64,000 nt of DNA from Heterobasidion occidentale (lineage: Eukaryota; Basidiomycota; Agaricomycetes; Russulales; Bondarzewiaceae), in contig JBCAQO010000007.1 in assembly GCA_039111635.1 (NCBI GenBank), forward strand, positions 2,976,001 through 3,040,000, given 5' to 3'. Below the pieces are notes generated by a model that was not told the origin of the DNA, did no database searches, and worked only from the letters and a program-made list of their open reading frames with translations. Shown here piece after piece: positions 46,501 through 58,310 of the stretch (positions within the stretch are counted from its first letter, which is position 1; each line of letters opens with the position of its first letter). The position numbers and the translations under genes are program-made.

Positions 46501-47395
46501 AGTAGAGTGAAAAAACATAACTTACGTGGTATAAAGGCATCGGTGTATAGATAGTCGTGTTCTCCGCCTCTGGACGATCCTTGCGCATTACGTGGGACAG
46601 AGTCACCGTGAACTCATGGGTCCAGGGAATCTTCTTCGGATGACCTTTGATCACATAGCCCATGAGACTAAATGTTGGACGAAGCTGAAGGATACACGCA
46701 CCTGTGGAGCCAGAGGTGTGCAGATGCACCACAGGCATGTGCGCCTCTTCGGCCAAGTCCACGTCTGCGGCATAACCGAGAATTCCATCCCACTCAGAAA
46801 GGTCAGAATGAGATGGAAGTCGGTCTGCCACGAGGTCGACCTTCGGAACATGGACGGTGTCGAAAGAATCACTGGCGACGCTCGCTGCGAGCGCGCTCGA
46901 CTCGGCATCAACGATCAGATACACCCCGCCGACGGATTGCATAAGGCATTTGACAGCCTCTAGTGAATTACGCGGGGAGATGAGCAGAACCTAAAATTTG
47001 CAGTCAGTCGTCGCTCTCAACGAAATGGGTAATCTCACAGTCCAACGAAGCATGATCATCGCCATAAGGGTGATAAAATACGAGTAGTCACTTCTGGCCA
47101 ACAATCCGACATTGACCGCTTCTCCTCCCAGCTTGCGCGGTGCCCTACCAGTAGCCTTGAGTATATACTCGGCACGACGACGCACATGTGTAAGAACATG
47201 CCGCCACGTCAAGGAGGAGACGTTAGCGTCCGACGGCTTGCCAGTATCGTCTAGAATGAGCACGATCTCGCGGTCCATGCGTGTACGAGCCAGGCGAACG
47301 ATGTACTCAGGAAGAGGTAGAAGCATGCTTGTAACAAGAGGCACGAACGCAGGGGCAGAGTGAATATTGCTGGTCATGACTGGAGAAGAAGGCAT
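43600..47395 (-). CDS. NRPS-like carboxylic acid reductase (A-T-R)
   Basis: Eleven exons on the minus strand from ATG 47395 to the stop at 43600, about 1,079 aa. The adenylation domain has HTSGSTGHPKKIPWTH (phosphate loop, spanning intron 2), AGYGMTETG, TGDLWLHHPD and YAGRADDVTVLSNGEKTDNKQ. The carrier domain has DLFDVGLDSLLATRVR with the phosphopantetheine Ser. The NAD(P)-binding reductase has AVTGTTGSLGSFYISLL, HNAWLLNFN and YAHSKYVAE (Tyr-x3-Lys). No condensation domain. Such enzymes, related to alpha-aminoadipate reductase, activate a carboxylic acid, hold it as thioester and release the aldehyde or alcohol. The substrate is not predictable by eye. One base is missing at the AAA run 45487-45489 (coding T run). 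Introns are 48-90 bases. Confidence 0.88.
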
Positions 47396-48928
47396 GATGA
47401 AACTGAACGATGTCGATGAGAAGCTGAGTGGATCTGTTTAAATATGTCGACAGCGACTGCATAAATAGCGAATGAGTCAACAAGTTTCATGGTGTGTCTG
47501 AGTACTCAGGCAGAATAGACGGCAACATCATGAAGCGAAACGGAGGATGTTTGCCGATACCATCGGAAATTGTTCGCCTGTCGACCGCGTCAACTCTACG
47601 TTGTGAGAATTGATCCCAAAGGCTATCTAGACAGAGCCCATGCAGAGTTTTGTCGCCCAGGGAGAATGCCCTAGTTTGAAAACCATTGTGGACGAGTCTT
47701 GGCGAATATCAGTCAGCAGGCGGCTACTCTGACACATGAGGGCAAATGGGGTCGCATAGCCTCGAAGTGAGACTCTGTTTCGTGCGCTAGTTTCAGCACG
47801 TCCTGAGCTGATTACATGACATTGAGCCCGTCGATGTGTGGCGTGAACGTCAGCTTTGCAAATGTAACGATTCTGGAAATCTGAACTGTTTTTTTTAGAT
47901 AAGCTATGTGTCATGACCATCGACCTGTTGCTATAGCAGACAGCGAGCGGTTCTCAGGTATGATACACGATGATTTGACGCGTGTTGCGGGGTTGGGAAT
48001 CTGTGATGATACATGCTAAAATTGTCCGAAAATGCAGCGTCGCCGAATTAAAGGTGGCGCACCTAAGTTTTTCACAAGAATGACGACTATTGACGATGCC
48101 GAGCATTAGCCCGTAAATCATCAGCAACCTAGTCCCCATGCCAAAGTCTAGTACTGACCTGGTTCGCTGGCGCCGGACAGTTTTGAATCCCGAGTCCCGA
48201 GAGAGTCGGTACCGTGTTAGTGTTTCAACGCGTCAGTGAAGAGCGTAAAATGCTGGTGTTAGGCGAATAGAAGAATGGACATGGGAAGTTTGAAAGAGTC
48301 TATGACACCACGGTGCTGGCCGATACACTAACCAGTCATGACATTGAGAAGGGCGGTCTATTCATGAGCCAGAGCCGCCGTGTCGAGATATTGTTGGGTC
48401 TGATCGCACCGCATCAGTACCGCATCGTCGTCGACGTTCGAGAGAAACGTAGACTCGATCCAGATGGTTCCACTGTCGTAGGTTGATCGACTTCACGAGT
48501 CGATATCGAGAGCCCGGTTGATCCTGTGACGAGAGGTCACAGCACACTGTCACGTCCTGTCACGTCTACCACGGAAAACCATCAGACTCACCCGTCATTG
48601 ATCGAAATTTGTCGGCACAAACGACAGAAAAGGTGTCCATTCTTGGATGCTCAAAAATATCAACTCCACCAGTTTGTCTTTCTTGTATCCCCGCGCGATT
48701 CGTCTAGACTACTCCTTCGACCACCAACATCAAGCGCTCTTGATCTATGTTGTATCAAAGTCTCGATGGCCGCAAATTTAGAAATCGATCGGATATGCTC
48801 AAAAACTCATAGAAAGCCATAGACTCCGGGAATTTGCAGACAACCAGTACGAAATCGCACGATTAGGTTCAGGACGAAAGTACGCCCCGACGCTCAATCA
48901 CCCATGTTCTACTGACGTTCAAACCTAT
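47396..48928. other. Intergenic, no feature seen
   Basis: About 1.5 kb without a supported gene. It includes the promoter of the NRPS-like gene. Its base composition is less GC-rich than the flanking genes. Short frames lack motifs. Confidence 0.45.
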
Positions 48929-49252
48929 TCAATCTGAGGACAGGACAGGCAAGCCTGTATACAGCTTCGGCTCGAGAATTGAGGCCACCGTTCCCGAATT
49001 CAGACCGAGAAGCGTCTTGAGCATCGCAGCGAGATACACCCAGTTACTGATAAGCTGTTGCTTCCGAGCGCCCAGAGCGCTGAGAGTCGATATATGTGCT
49101 GAGATCCAAGACATGTGAGTCAAACGTAACGTAACGAATAAGGCGTGTGAGCGGTGAGAGACGCAGAAAGTGGAGACCTGACGAAGGTTCGTTCCTGAGC
49201 TACTTGCTTTAAAAACGGAGCGCCTCTTCTGGATAATTAGTCGCGCAACCAT
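48929..49252 (-). CDS. Possible small protein gene, unknown
   Basis: An open frame of 107 codons from ATG 49252 (MVARLIIQKRRSVFK) to a stop at 48929. A GT...CAG intron could remove about 80 bases in the middle, leaving a basic N-terminus and SNWVYLAAMLKTLLGLNSG near the end. The basic start could be a mitochondrial presequence, but this is a guess. No homology is recognised. Support is weak: only the open frame and its isolation between genes. Confidence 0.3.
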   Translation of the reverse strand: MVARLIIQKRRSVFKASSSGTNLRQVSTFCVSHRSHALFVTLRLTHMSWISAHISTLSALGARKQQLISNWVYLAAMLKTLLGLNSGTVASILEPKLYTGLPVLSSD

Positions 49253-49610
49253 GGCCTCCCCCTCTTTCAGTCATGTTGACTTCGCAGAGGCACTGTGTTC
49301 CACGCACTGTCTCCGTTGTGAGTGTGGAACTGAGCAGGATGACTCGAGCGTACCCCGACTGCTGATTTATAGAAGGCCCTTATGCTCTGCTATTTGGCGC
49401 GTGTGCTTAGAAACATAAGGGCAAACCGACGACGCTGGGATTAAGGGTGACAACATGAGATCGTTACAATCCACGCAACGAAGCATGGGCGAAATGGCTA
49501 AATACAAGATGTCAATCCGGTTGAGGAGCGTGAAAAGGACTCGATGAAGGTGAATGATAAGCATAAACGGACGAGGCGTAAGGATGCGGACGGGCAGATG
49601 TATGTAGTGT
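49253..49610. other. Intergenic, no feature seen
   Basis: No coding motif. Contains the 3' flank of the SNX3-like gene. Confidence 0.4.
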
Positions 49611-50362
49611 TCAAGCCCATTGAGTCTTATCCCAAGCGGGATCTTGGAGAAACGCACACAAGACCTTGCTTCCTGTCTAGCATAGACGCAGAGAGCAATC
49701 AGCATCCCGCGGGCAGCTCGACGGAACTGAACGGCAGGGATATGACGCGACGATTCACTTACCTGCAAAAGGGGATGTCCAGCAACGACGCTCAAGAAGC
49801 GCTCGAGGCCTTCCCGCCTGCTCTCTATGACCTCGTCCGAGAAACGGTTGGTGAAGACCTTGCCGGGGAGAGGAGGAATGTTGACACGGGTTGACTCGCG
49901 CTCGAGGACGTCGCGGAAGGCTTCGAAATCAGAATAACGTCGGCGGACGAGGGAGTGTCGCAATTTGAACGCAGGGATGTTGGTCTGTTTGAACGGTCGA
50001 TAAGCTAGGGGAAGGGGAAGACGAGACGATGCGGTAGACTAGGGAGACGATGAACTAGCCTTGCACACGATCTCGTAGTCGGTGTACATCTTCCTTCCAA
50101 AGCCTGGTTGGTGAGATGCCAAGGGTCACAGGGACGTCCTGGAATGCGCGAAGAGTGGGCGTACCGTGTGTCTGTGGATTCCTGACTTCTATCTCGAGGA
50201 AACTCTCCGGCACGCTATACATCTCCTCAATCTGAGAAAGTGGCGAACGATCAGCTCGTGTGAGGCATCCAGCGAAGGCAAGGAACGGACTGTTTGCTCT
50301 CTACCATTGAGCCTTGGCTCTTCAAAGGCGCTGCTACGAGCGAAGGGAGAGACGGTGGTCAT
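49611..50362 (-). CDS. SNX3: Sorting nexin 3 (Grd19/SNX3), PX domain
   Basis: Minus-strand exons: a first exon from ATG 50362 ([19 protein letters not shown]; its splice to the next exon is uncertain); [22 protein letters not shown] ending at 50165; 50060-50103 ([14 protein letters not shown]); 49763-49984; and 49611-49676 ([17 protein letters not shown]). The intron between 50059 and 49985 appears to be GC-AG (AAG|GCTAGT). The PX domain has [11 protein letters not shown], the phosphoinositide-binding Arg pair, and [25 protein letters not shown] closes it. It is one of the short sorting nexins, a single PX domain without BAR. It binds PtdIns3P on endosomes and works with retromer in cargo recycling. 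It is divergent from the protease gene. Confidence 0.88.
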
Positions 50363-50856
50363 GGTTGATGGCGATCCAGCAATGTTGAGCGCCACACGCG
50401 ATGACTCTACTGCTATTAGCCGCTCTCCCACCTTGACAATCACAACCAGGTCGATTTGCTCGCTGACGTTTCTCAAGCACCAGAACTATAATAAATATTC
50501 TCAATGCCAGCGGACACATGCGCAGAGTCAACTCGAGTCTGCTTGCAAGACGATTTCCCATTCAAGTTGCACGACGACCCCCAGGGCTCCCTCCAAATAC
50601 ATGCATATGCCCTTCGAGCCCTTCCGAGCTCCGTACGAGGAACGAAAGGCACAGCATTTGAATATGTAGAACGACCCGGCGAGTTGTTTTGGTGACGAGG
50701 TCCATGTGCATCGTGCCAGGCGTTTTCAGCCCGTCGACAAATGGCCCTTCTTTTTATCCATGCTGGGCTGTGCATACCCAGCCTTGGCCAAGGATCGTCA
50801 GACTTATAAACAGGATGCTGACGACGTTCGATACATTTCCTGCGACCGCCATTGTC
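50363..50856. promoter_or_regulatory. Divergent promoter, SNX3 / aspartic protease
   Basis: 494 bases lie between two start codons facing away from each other. TTATAAA at 50804-50810, 47 bases before the protease ATG, is a likely TATA box. Nothing comparable is evident on the SNX3 side. Confidence 0.5.
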
Positions 50857-52235
50857 ATGACATCCCTCCCATTGACTGTGGGCTTGCTGCTCTCCGTGTG
50901 CACTTTGACACAAGCTGCACGTATAGACCTCCCTATCCAGCTCCAAAACACCTATGTATGTTTTGTTCTCACGCTGCTGGAGCCTTTTGAGTTTCCCTGA
51001 CTCTCTTTCTTAGCATTCGGTCACGGTTGGGCTGGGGACGCCGCCAAAGACTTTCCGTTTGATCCCAGACACAGGGTCTGTCACCTCTTGGGTGCTCAAT
51101 ACAAACTGTGCTCCGGGAAGTAATGCGTGCCCTAATGGCAGTGGGTATGTCGTCGCACTTTTATTTACATTCCACTGATACGGACCCATCCTCGCTCGCC
51201 TCAGCTACACCCGTATTCCATATGACCCCGCAGCCTCCAGCACCTCCTTCTCAACTCCATACTACGGCACTATAAGCTACATTGCCGGCGTGGCGGTCGG
51301 AGGCTCCATCTACGAGGACGTCATGTCTTTTACGTCGACTTCAGGCGCCCCCGTGCTCTTCAATCAGACATTCATCGACGCCGAGGCATCTGGCTGGCGT
51401 TTCCTCCCTGGTGATGGCTACTTTGGACTTGGGTTCTCGACAGCTGCGGAACCGCATACGGAGTCGATCTTCGAGACGATGGTCCAGGCCGGTGTTGTCG
51501 ATGAACCCAAGTTTAGCATCTACTTCGGGAACGGGACGGATCCTGTCGACGAGAACATGGACATCGTGCCCAACGATGGAATACTCACTCTTGGAGGGTC
51601 GCGCGCGGATGACTATGTGGAAGGGGGCGCAGCTGCAGTAAAGCGCTTTGACCTTGTGCCGCCGTACGAGGTACGTGTCAGCCTGAATGATTTTGTGTCT
51701 GTGCTCTTAGATATGCGGGTCCAGGTATGGAAGACAGGCGCATCAGAGGTTCAGTTTTCGGGCGCAGCGAAGAAGACATTGTCACTGGCCGACACGTCGA
51801 TTGTATTTGACACCGGTACGTGATTATCTGCAATGCTGTTCCCCATCTGACTGGTACACAGGTGCATCCAATCTTGCTGTCCCGACTAGCCTGATCGAGG
51901 AGATGTACGCGGCTATTGGCGCCAACTACACAGCACTCCTCCACGGTGTCCCTCTGCAATGCTCGCAGATGAACGCATCGTGGTCGCTCGAGCTTACCGT
52001 TGGAGGGGCAACAGAGCAGACGATCTCGCTCACTGGCGCTCAGCTGGCGCATCCTGGTCTCGGTGGCCATGCAGAGTGGTGCATCCCGCCCTTCGATGAC
52101 CTCGGTGGAGAGGGCACGTTCATCGCTGGCAATTGGATTATTGCTCGTTTCTACAGCGAGTGGGATCTCGGGGCGACAGAGGTGGCAAATTATCAGCCGA
52201 CGCTCGGATTTGGTGTGTTAAAGCCTGGATTGTAA
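50857..52235 (+). CDS. Secreted pepsin-like aspartic protease (A1)
   Basis: ATG 50857 with a signal peptide (MTSLPLTVGLLLSVCTLTQA). Five exons 50857-50955, 51014-51144, 51205-51670, 51725-51815 and 51862-52235 total 1,161 bases, 386 aa with no frame error. The first active site is IPDTGSVTSWV near residue 46 and the second is VFDTGASNLAVP near residue 260. The flap region (PYYGTISYIAGVAVGG), FGLGF and the C-terminal GTFIAGNWIIARFYSEWD are present. There is no long propeptide between the signal and the catalytic domain, which is unusual for this family. An acid protease for external protein digestion is the likely role. Confidence 0.88.
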
Positions 52236-52447
52236 ATCTGCACAGTAGGACAGCGAGGCTGGTAGGAATGTACACTACGAAGGTACTAGATTCTAATGTT
52301 TAATGGAGCGAGGCGAAATGATTTGGCCAGGTGTACAAGCGCGTGTATCACGTGTTGAGTGTCACGTGTGTGGAACGCGTCGCCAGATCGAATCGGATTT
52401 CTGAAAGTTTGTGGCTGTCCTCTTTGATCTCCTCCTCCTCATCCATC

Positions 52448-55400
52448 ATGTCCGACATCCCAGCCCTCCTGCTTGCATCCCTATCCCCCCAGTCAAGAAA
52501 ACAGGCAGAGCAGTCTCTGCAAAGTTACAGTCTCCAGCCCGCTTTTGTCACACATCTTCTCCAACTCGTCCTTGATGGTGCCCAAGATCGCGCAGTGCGA
52601 TTGGCGGGGAGCGTCTACCTGAAAAACGTCGTCAAACTGCGATGGATGGAGGCTGTTTGTGATACCAACTTTCTCTCTCGATCGCGTCGTCTCTGACCAG
52701 CCTCCACAGGATGAGTCGCCCATCTCCGAGCAAGACAAAATCGCGCTCAAGTCTCAGCTCGTGCCTGCTATGATCGCGCTCTCAAATCCGTCGGACAAAG
52801 CAATCCGAGCTCAGATAGCGGCATCCGTCTCTCTCATCGCAGAGCTTGACTTCCCGCAGGCATGGCCCGACCTCGTTGACGTGCGTGACACGCTTATTCG
52901 CGATATTCCTGTCCATTTATTCGGTGTCGCGTGCATTAGCAACTTGTGGCCTCGCTCAGCGCAGATGATCTCAATATCAACCTCGGCGTTCTTGAGACTG
53001 CACACTCCATCTTTGCTCCCTGGCGATCACAGTCCCGTTCAGACGACCTCTTCTCGACCATTAACCTCGTCCTCGAAAAGTTCACTGTCCCATTCCTCCA
53101 TCTTTTTCAGCTCACTCTCCAATTGCTCTTTTCCACACCACCTCCCCAAAAGTCCACCTTGGAAACCCTCTCCCAGACCGTGTATCTCCTTGTCGAGCTC
53201 TTCCACGACCTCACATGTCAAGATCTGGCCCCTCGTTTCGAAGATGGCCACAAAGAATTCTTTGATAAGGATACTGGCTACTTCATGAGGCTCATGGCTT
53301 GGGACCCGACAGAGCTTCAGACCGACGTGAGTCCTTTGTCATGACATGGCAATGTGAAAACTAACGAACGGCAAACTCTCGTCAGTCGGAAGAAGCAGCC
53401 CCATCCGTCCCTTCCAAAATTCGGACGAGTATTCTCGAAATAGCAGAGGTTTATTTAGATTATTTCCCTCTGAGCTCTTTTACTGAAGGTGCCTTGTGCA
53501 GATGTACGTCAACCTGTATCCTGAAGTTCTGTCCACCACCTCTTCGGTCGAGGCGTTTGTGCGCGCGATCTGGGAGATTGTCGGTGGTGGAAAGCAGCTT
53601 GGCGCGTCCTATGATCTCGTACGTCTCGCCCAGGTATTCCTTGCTCATTTCTCATCTTTCTCTTAGCTTGTCTCGCAATCCCTTCGTTTCATATCTACCG
53701 CTATCCGCTCTGGTTCCTACAAAGAAATCTTCGGCTCGCGCGAGACCATCTCGGGTCTTGTCCAAGGCGTCGTAGTTCCGAACGTTGGTCTGCGAGAACA
53801 TGACCTCGAAATATTTGAAGATAGTCCCCTCGAGTTTGTCCGTAGTGATCTGGCCCTCATGGAGATCACGACTCCGCGTCAAGCCGCGGGCGACGTTATC
53901 AAGGCTCTGGGATCAAGCGGTTTCGGGACGGAAACGACAGAGGTTGTGGGTGAATGGATCCAGAGAGGGCTGCAAGATTACTCTGCGCGAAAGGGGAGTG
54001 ACGACGCTTGGAAAAACAAAGATTCGGCTATATACCTTTTTGAGAACGTCGCAATCAGAACGACGACAATGGTGCGGGATAACTGCCCACCGCTGCATTG
54101 ACCTGAGCTAACAGTCTATCGTAGCTCGGTGTGACGTCGACCAACGCGCTCGTGGATATCGTCAAGTTCTTTGGTGACAACATCTTCCAGGATCTTCAGG
54201 CTGACCCGGGTAGCGTCCATCCTGTGTTGCAAGTCGATGCTATCCGATACCTCTACGTCTTCCGGAATCAGGTGTGTCTACTTGCTTGCGATTCACGATT
54301 CATCGTCGCTCACAACGCTGTTCCAAGTTAACTAAAGAACAACTAATCTCGGTTCTCCCTCTCCTCACGCGCCATCTTGCATCCGACAACACGGTGGTCT
54401 CCACGTACGCGTCCGTGGCAATCGACCGCATCCTCTCTATTCGATCGGGGACCACGGCGATGTAAGTTTCGCTAGCCTTTCTTTCAGTCAGATTCACCTA
54501 CCACATTGCTTAGGTTCAACGCTTTGGACGTCGCTGAGTTTGCGCCTCAGCTGATCGACATGCTCCTGAACAAACTCGCAACTAGCACGAGTCCAGAGAA
54601 AGTTGCCGAAAATGATTTCCTCATCCGATGTAAGGTCGCGCCCCATCTCCACTGCAAGCAACCTGATAAGCATGTTCGCAGGTGTCATGCGGCTCATTTT
54701 GACTGCACGACATACCCTTGTCGGCGGATATGAGAGCATATTGCAGCGTCTCGTTGCAATCCTCGGTATAACGTCCAAGAACCCAAGCAATCCGCTGTTC
54801 GATCAGTATATGTTCGAAAGCGTGTCCGCCCTTATCAGGTGAGTAGAGCCGTACAGCGTGATCTTGGTAGTTGATCTATATGGATACTAGATTTATTGGT
54901 CCTGCAAAGGCAGATGCAATCAGCACGTTCGAGCAGACCCTGTTCGGCCCATTCACCGTTATCATCCAACAGGATATTGATCGTGCGTCGTCTGCCCCTT
55001 CCGTATGCGACGATTTCTGATCTCAGCCTGTCAGAGTATATACCGTACATCTTCCAAATCCTTGCCCAGATGCTGGATCAGCATTCTGGCGTGCCAATCG
55101 ACTACCGATCTCTCTTGCCATTCTTGCTCACCCCGTCCACCTGGCAACAAAAAGGCAATGTGCCCGGACTCGTGAAACTCCTCAAAGCCTTCCTCGTCCG
55201 CGATTCCGCTGAAATGGTCGCGACTGGCCAATTCGCGAGTGTACTCGCCGTCGTGCAGCAGCGCCTCATCCCTTCCCGAACGAACGACGCTTGGGGATTC
55301 GAGCTGTTACAGGCCGTCGTGCGCACTGTTCGCCCGTAAGTTTCACTTGTTTTCTCTTCTATGCCGACTACCCACTAACGTCTAAATGACGGTTTTAGAT

Positions 55401-56129
55401 CTGGCCTAGAGCAGTACATTCGGCCGATCCTGATCACTCTTCTTACACGTCTGCAGACCAGCAAGACAGACATTTATGTGTATTATTTCGTCTATTTTCT
55501 CATGTACACGATGGCCATTCAGGTCGAGGGACTCACCCCGGATTTCATCATCCTTGCAGTGGAAAGCATCCAATCTGGGTATGTTATCGTGCTTGATGGT
55601 ATCTGCTAGCTCACCGTTGTGCGTTCTAGGCTGTGGTCGCAACTTTGCATCAATTTTGTCTTCCCGCAGGCTCCAAAGCTCCAGCCAAAGGACCGCAAAG
55701 TCGCAATAGTGGGCTTAACGCGTATGCTCACACAGAGTTCTATCACGATGCAGGAGCCAAGCATCGCGACTTGGTAAGCATCCTCGTTTGTCATCGTGTA
55801 TTGTAACCAACACAAATTTCAGGCCCGACTCGCTCGGCGCTCTCGCTCGTCTCTTCTACCAACCTGATGCTCTAAAACGAGACGCTGCCGAAGATCCACA
55901 TGCCGGACTTACAGCCATCGATCTCGAGGAGCAATCTGCAGGCTATCAAGCCGCATATGCACGGCTTGCGGCAGCCGAGGCTGCCCCAGAGGACCCTGTG
56001 GGATACATCGGAGACCTTCGGCAGTTCGTGATCAACGAACTCACTGAGCTCGCTCGCACCAACCAACGAGCGAAGACCATGATTCAATCCCAGGGATCTT
56101 TCGTTCAAGACATAGCAGCGGTCTCGTAG
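52448..56129 (+). CDS. CSE1: Exportin-2 / CSE1, importin-alpha re-exporter
   Basis: ATG 52448 (MSDIPALLLASLSPQSRKQA). About fifteen exons with introns near 50-60 bases, stop 56129. The translation is in frame throughout: VRLAGSVYLKNVVKLRW (importin-beta N-terminal repeat), ISEQDKIALKSQLVPAMI, LDF-PQAWPDLVD, TVPFLHLFQLT, DLALMEITTPRQAAGDVIKAL, NPSNPLFDQYMFESVSALIR, YIPYIFQILAQML and PLLTPSTW near the end. The length, about 950 residues, and the order match CSE1/CAS, a HEAT-repeat receptor. It carries importin-alpha back to the cytoplasm with Ran-GTP, and it is essential in yeast. First intron donors are GTTTGT-type. No frame errors are found here, so the indels elsewhere are not universal. Confidence 0.92.
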
Positions 56130-56639
56130 TCCGGTCTATCAAGACGTGAAATGCATTGTATGATGCTATATAATAGAGAATCCGTTGAGAATAGTCTTTG
56201 ACATGTGCACGCGATCATTTCCACTAAGTTTCATGATAGCTGCGTATAGCCTCTCCGCATTTCGTAGTAACCATGATCGCGTGGGGTCAGCCTTGTGTCA
56301 TCTCTCCGATAGCTCAAAAGCAAATATTCAGAGTTGGGATCTGTTGGACAATAAGATCATCAGAATGAAGGACAATGTCTGAAGAAAGTATACAAATGTG
56401 ATTGCCTGTTTCTTGAACCAAGCATGATTTCCCGGAACCACTAGACTGTAGGATACTAGTTATTCTACCGGAGTGAACATTGCATTTCATCGGTATTTTC
56501 CCTATTGTGCCTGGAACACTGGAATTGCCTTACATAGGTAGTTCCCAGCTGTTCCAGTACACAAGTTCACAGTTTTCCAGTAGATTCACTGGACGTTCTA
56601 GAAAGGTACACATCAGGAAAAGCGCAAATTTGCTTTTGT
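56130..56639. other. Intergenic, no gene seen
   Basis: 3' flank of CSE1 followed by AT-rich DNA. A short TTCCAGT motif recurs several times between 56510 and 56590, without an evident element structure. Confidence 0.4.
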
Positions 56640-56820
56640 GACTTATCTGACTTGACAAGTGGGAAAAGACGAAATAAGACACATAAGGTAATAAGGGAGG
56701 TGACTTATCAACAACAGGTCCCTATCAATAAGACAGAGCATAAGCTGTAAGTTACTTAAGTAAGTCATAAGATACAAAAATAAGCCATAAGGCAGGGCAA
56801 TAAGTCATAAGAAAATCATG
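56640..56820. repeat. Cluster of ATAAG / CTTAT motifs
   Basis: Roughly a dozen ATAAG or its complement within 180 bases (for example AAATAAGAC, ACATAAGG, TAATAAGG, CAATAAGAC, GTCATAAG and AAATAAGCC). Spacing is irregular. Likely simple, degenerate repeat DNA. Confidence 0.5.
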
Positions 56821-57187
56821 TCTTTTCGAGGACTTGCCCATGGTGGCTGACTTGACCCAAGTCAGATGTCTTATTGTACGCTGTTGCACTCCCGAAAAGC
56901 TCTCCGAATGTTACGAAAGGGTGCATAGAAAATGAATTTGTTTCTAAATACACAATCAACTATCGTAGCCCCCTCACACATCGCATCGCAAGCCTCCGCA
57001 AACAGCCCCCTTCGCATGGAAGCTCTACGTCACCGATTGGATCCAGAGACACCTGGCGACAACGAGAATGAAGGATCTCACCATTAGCGCGAATAGCACA
57101 AGAATGAGATAAAGAGGACTCACGGTCTACTCGTCAATGTCCGAATCTGAGTCCACATCAACGCACATCGCGCGTCCATTGCTTGAC
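56821..57187. other. Intergenic, no feature seen
   Basis: No gene or clear repeat between the motif cluster and the LTR. Confidence 0.4.
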
Positions 57188-57787
57188 TATTATGAACTAC
57201 TCGTTCGATAACCCCAGAGTAACAGGTTCTTCCCTAGGTCGCACAATGGACCGAGTGGTGGACAAAGTCTCGACTGTATCAGGCACTGATACAGGAAGAA
57301 ATAATGATTCCACTGTAGGAAGACAGTGGAGAACGAAGGTACACAGTGGGAAGACTGTGTAATAACAAAGGAGAATAGACTGAAGATCCTCAGCCTATTC
57401 TATGGGCCTTATATACTGTATAGGGTCTAGGGTAAGAGTCCGTGTGCTTCTCCGAGTACCCATCCCAGGAGAGCTGTGGTCGCCGTCTCTCTCAGCCGGT
57501 GCCTACTCTTGTACTTCTCCAGTCGCACCTATCCATCCTGGTGCGACAAGGTGCTTACCCATAAGCCCTAAGCCCATGGCATGTGAATGCCTATCTTATC
57601 AATCTGTGTACCCATGATCCTTCCCATATATCCTCTACTGATGTCTTGAAGAACCATTGGTTCAGTCGGACCATAAGGACATGCCGAATACCTTGGTGTA
57701 CGCTCCGTAGTGGAGCTGCCTAGCATGTGATGCTTGAACCATCGGATAGACCAGCCCCAATGGGCTCCGATCGGTCAAGTCATAACA
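57188..57787 (-). repeat. Family-1 LTR (reverse)
   Basis: 600 bp, ending CATAACA on the plus strand (the reverse of TGTTATG). Its other end is mutated (TATTATGAAC instead of TGTTACGAAC). The flanks TTGAC and TTACT do not match. The same TATATAA and AGTCTATTCT pair is present in reverse near 57370-57415. Confidence 0.85.
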
Positions 57788-58115
57788 TTACTCCCTTTCT
57801 AGGTCCCAACTCCTGAGGGGACTACTCGCCTCTGCGAGCCTCATTGTCTTTCCATCAGCAATTTGTTTCTTGACCTGCGAGACCAGATGTGACTTCTGGT
57901 ATGACTTCGTTTTCTGGGGCGAAGACCGACCTACGTCGTTTACAACGCCTAGGAGTTTTCCGTCTCCGTTGAGCTGTTTGATTTGAAGTCCTGCGGTATC
58001 GCCACAATACCGTGTTTCTTCCCGGTGTTCTTCCTTCACCGTTACGTTTTGATGCGAGGCAATCCCTTGAGTCAAAAGGCAATCCCTCGAAGCAGGACTC
58101 CCTGCTTGTGGTCAA
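57788..58115 (-). pseudogene. C-terminal end of the family-1 element ORF
   Basis: A minus-strand reading of about 95-109 codons, rich in Lys/Gln/Glu and ending close to the LTR. The purine tract AGAAAGGGAG (reverse of 57791-57800) immediately precedes the LTR and is the likely polypurine tract. No domain is recognised. Confidence 0.5.
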
Positions 58116-58310
58116 AGAAAGTGCTGGTGCGAATGATTTATGGATGAGTTAGAAACTCGTCTGTGGATGGGTGTGTGTCGTTCTTCTTCAGAATCCCGAA
58201 GGCCATGCTTCAGTGTTTCCAGGATAGATCTTCATCTCCGTGATCTCTGGTATCGAGGGGGACTCCAGGTGTGTGGGTTGATCACTTTACTAAGGCTTAG
58301 GCCCACCAAC
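58116..58310. other. No gene seen
   Basis: Repeat-like, no supported feature. Confidence 0.35.

Larger units (their letters stand above)
57188..58150 (-). mobile_element. Family-1 element remnant: 3' LTR plus pol/gag end
   Basis: An LTR of the same family as 420-1007 in reverse orientation, preceded (on the minus strand) by a purine tract and the tail of an open frame. This is the 3' end of an element whose other parts are missing. Confidence 0.75.
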
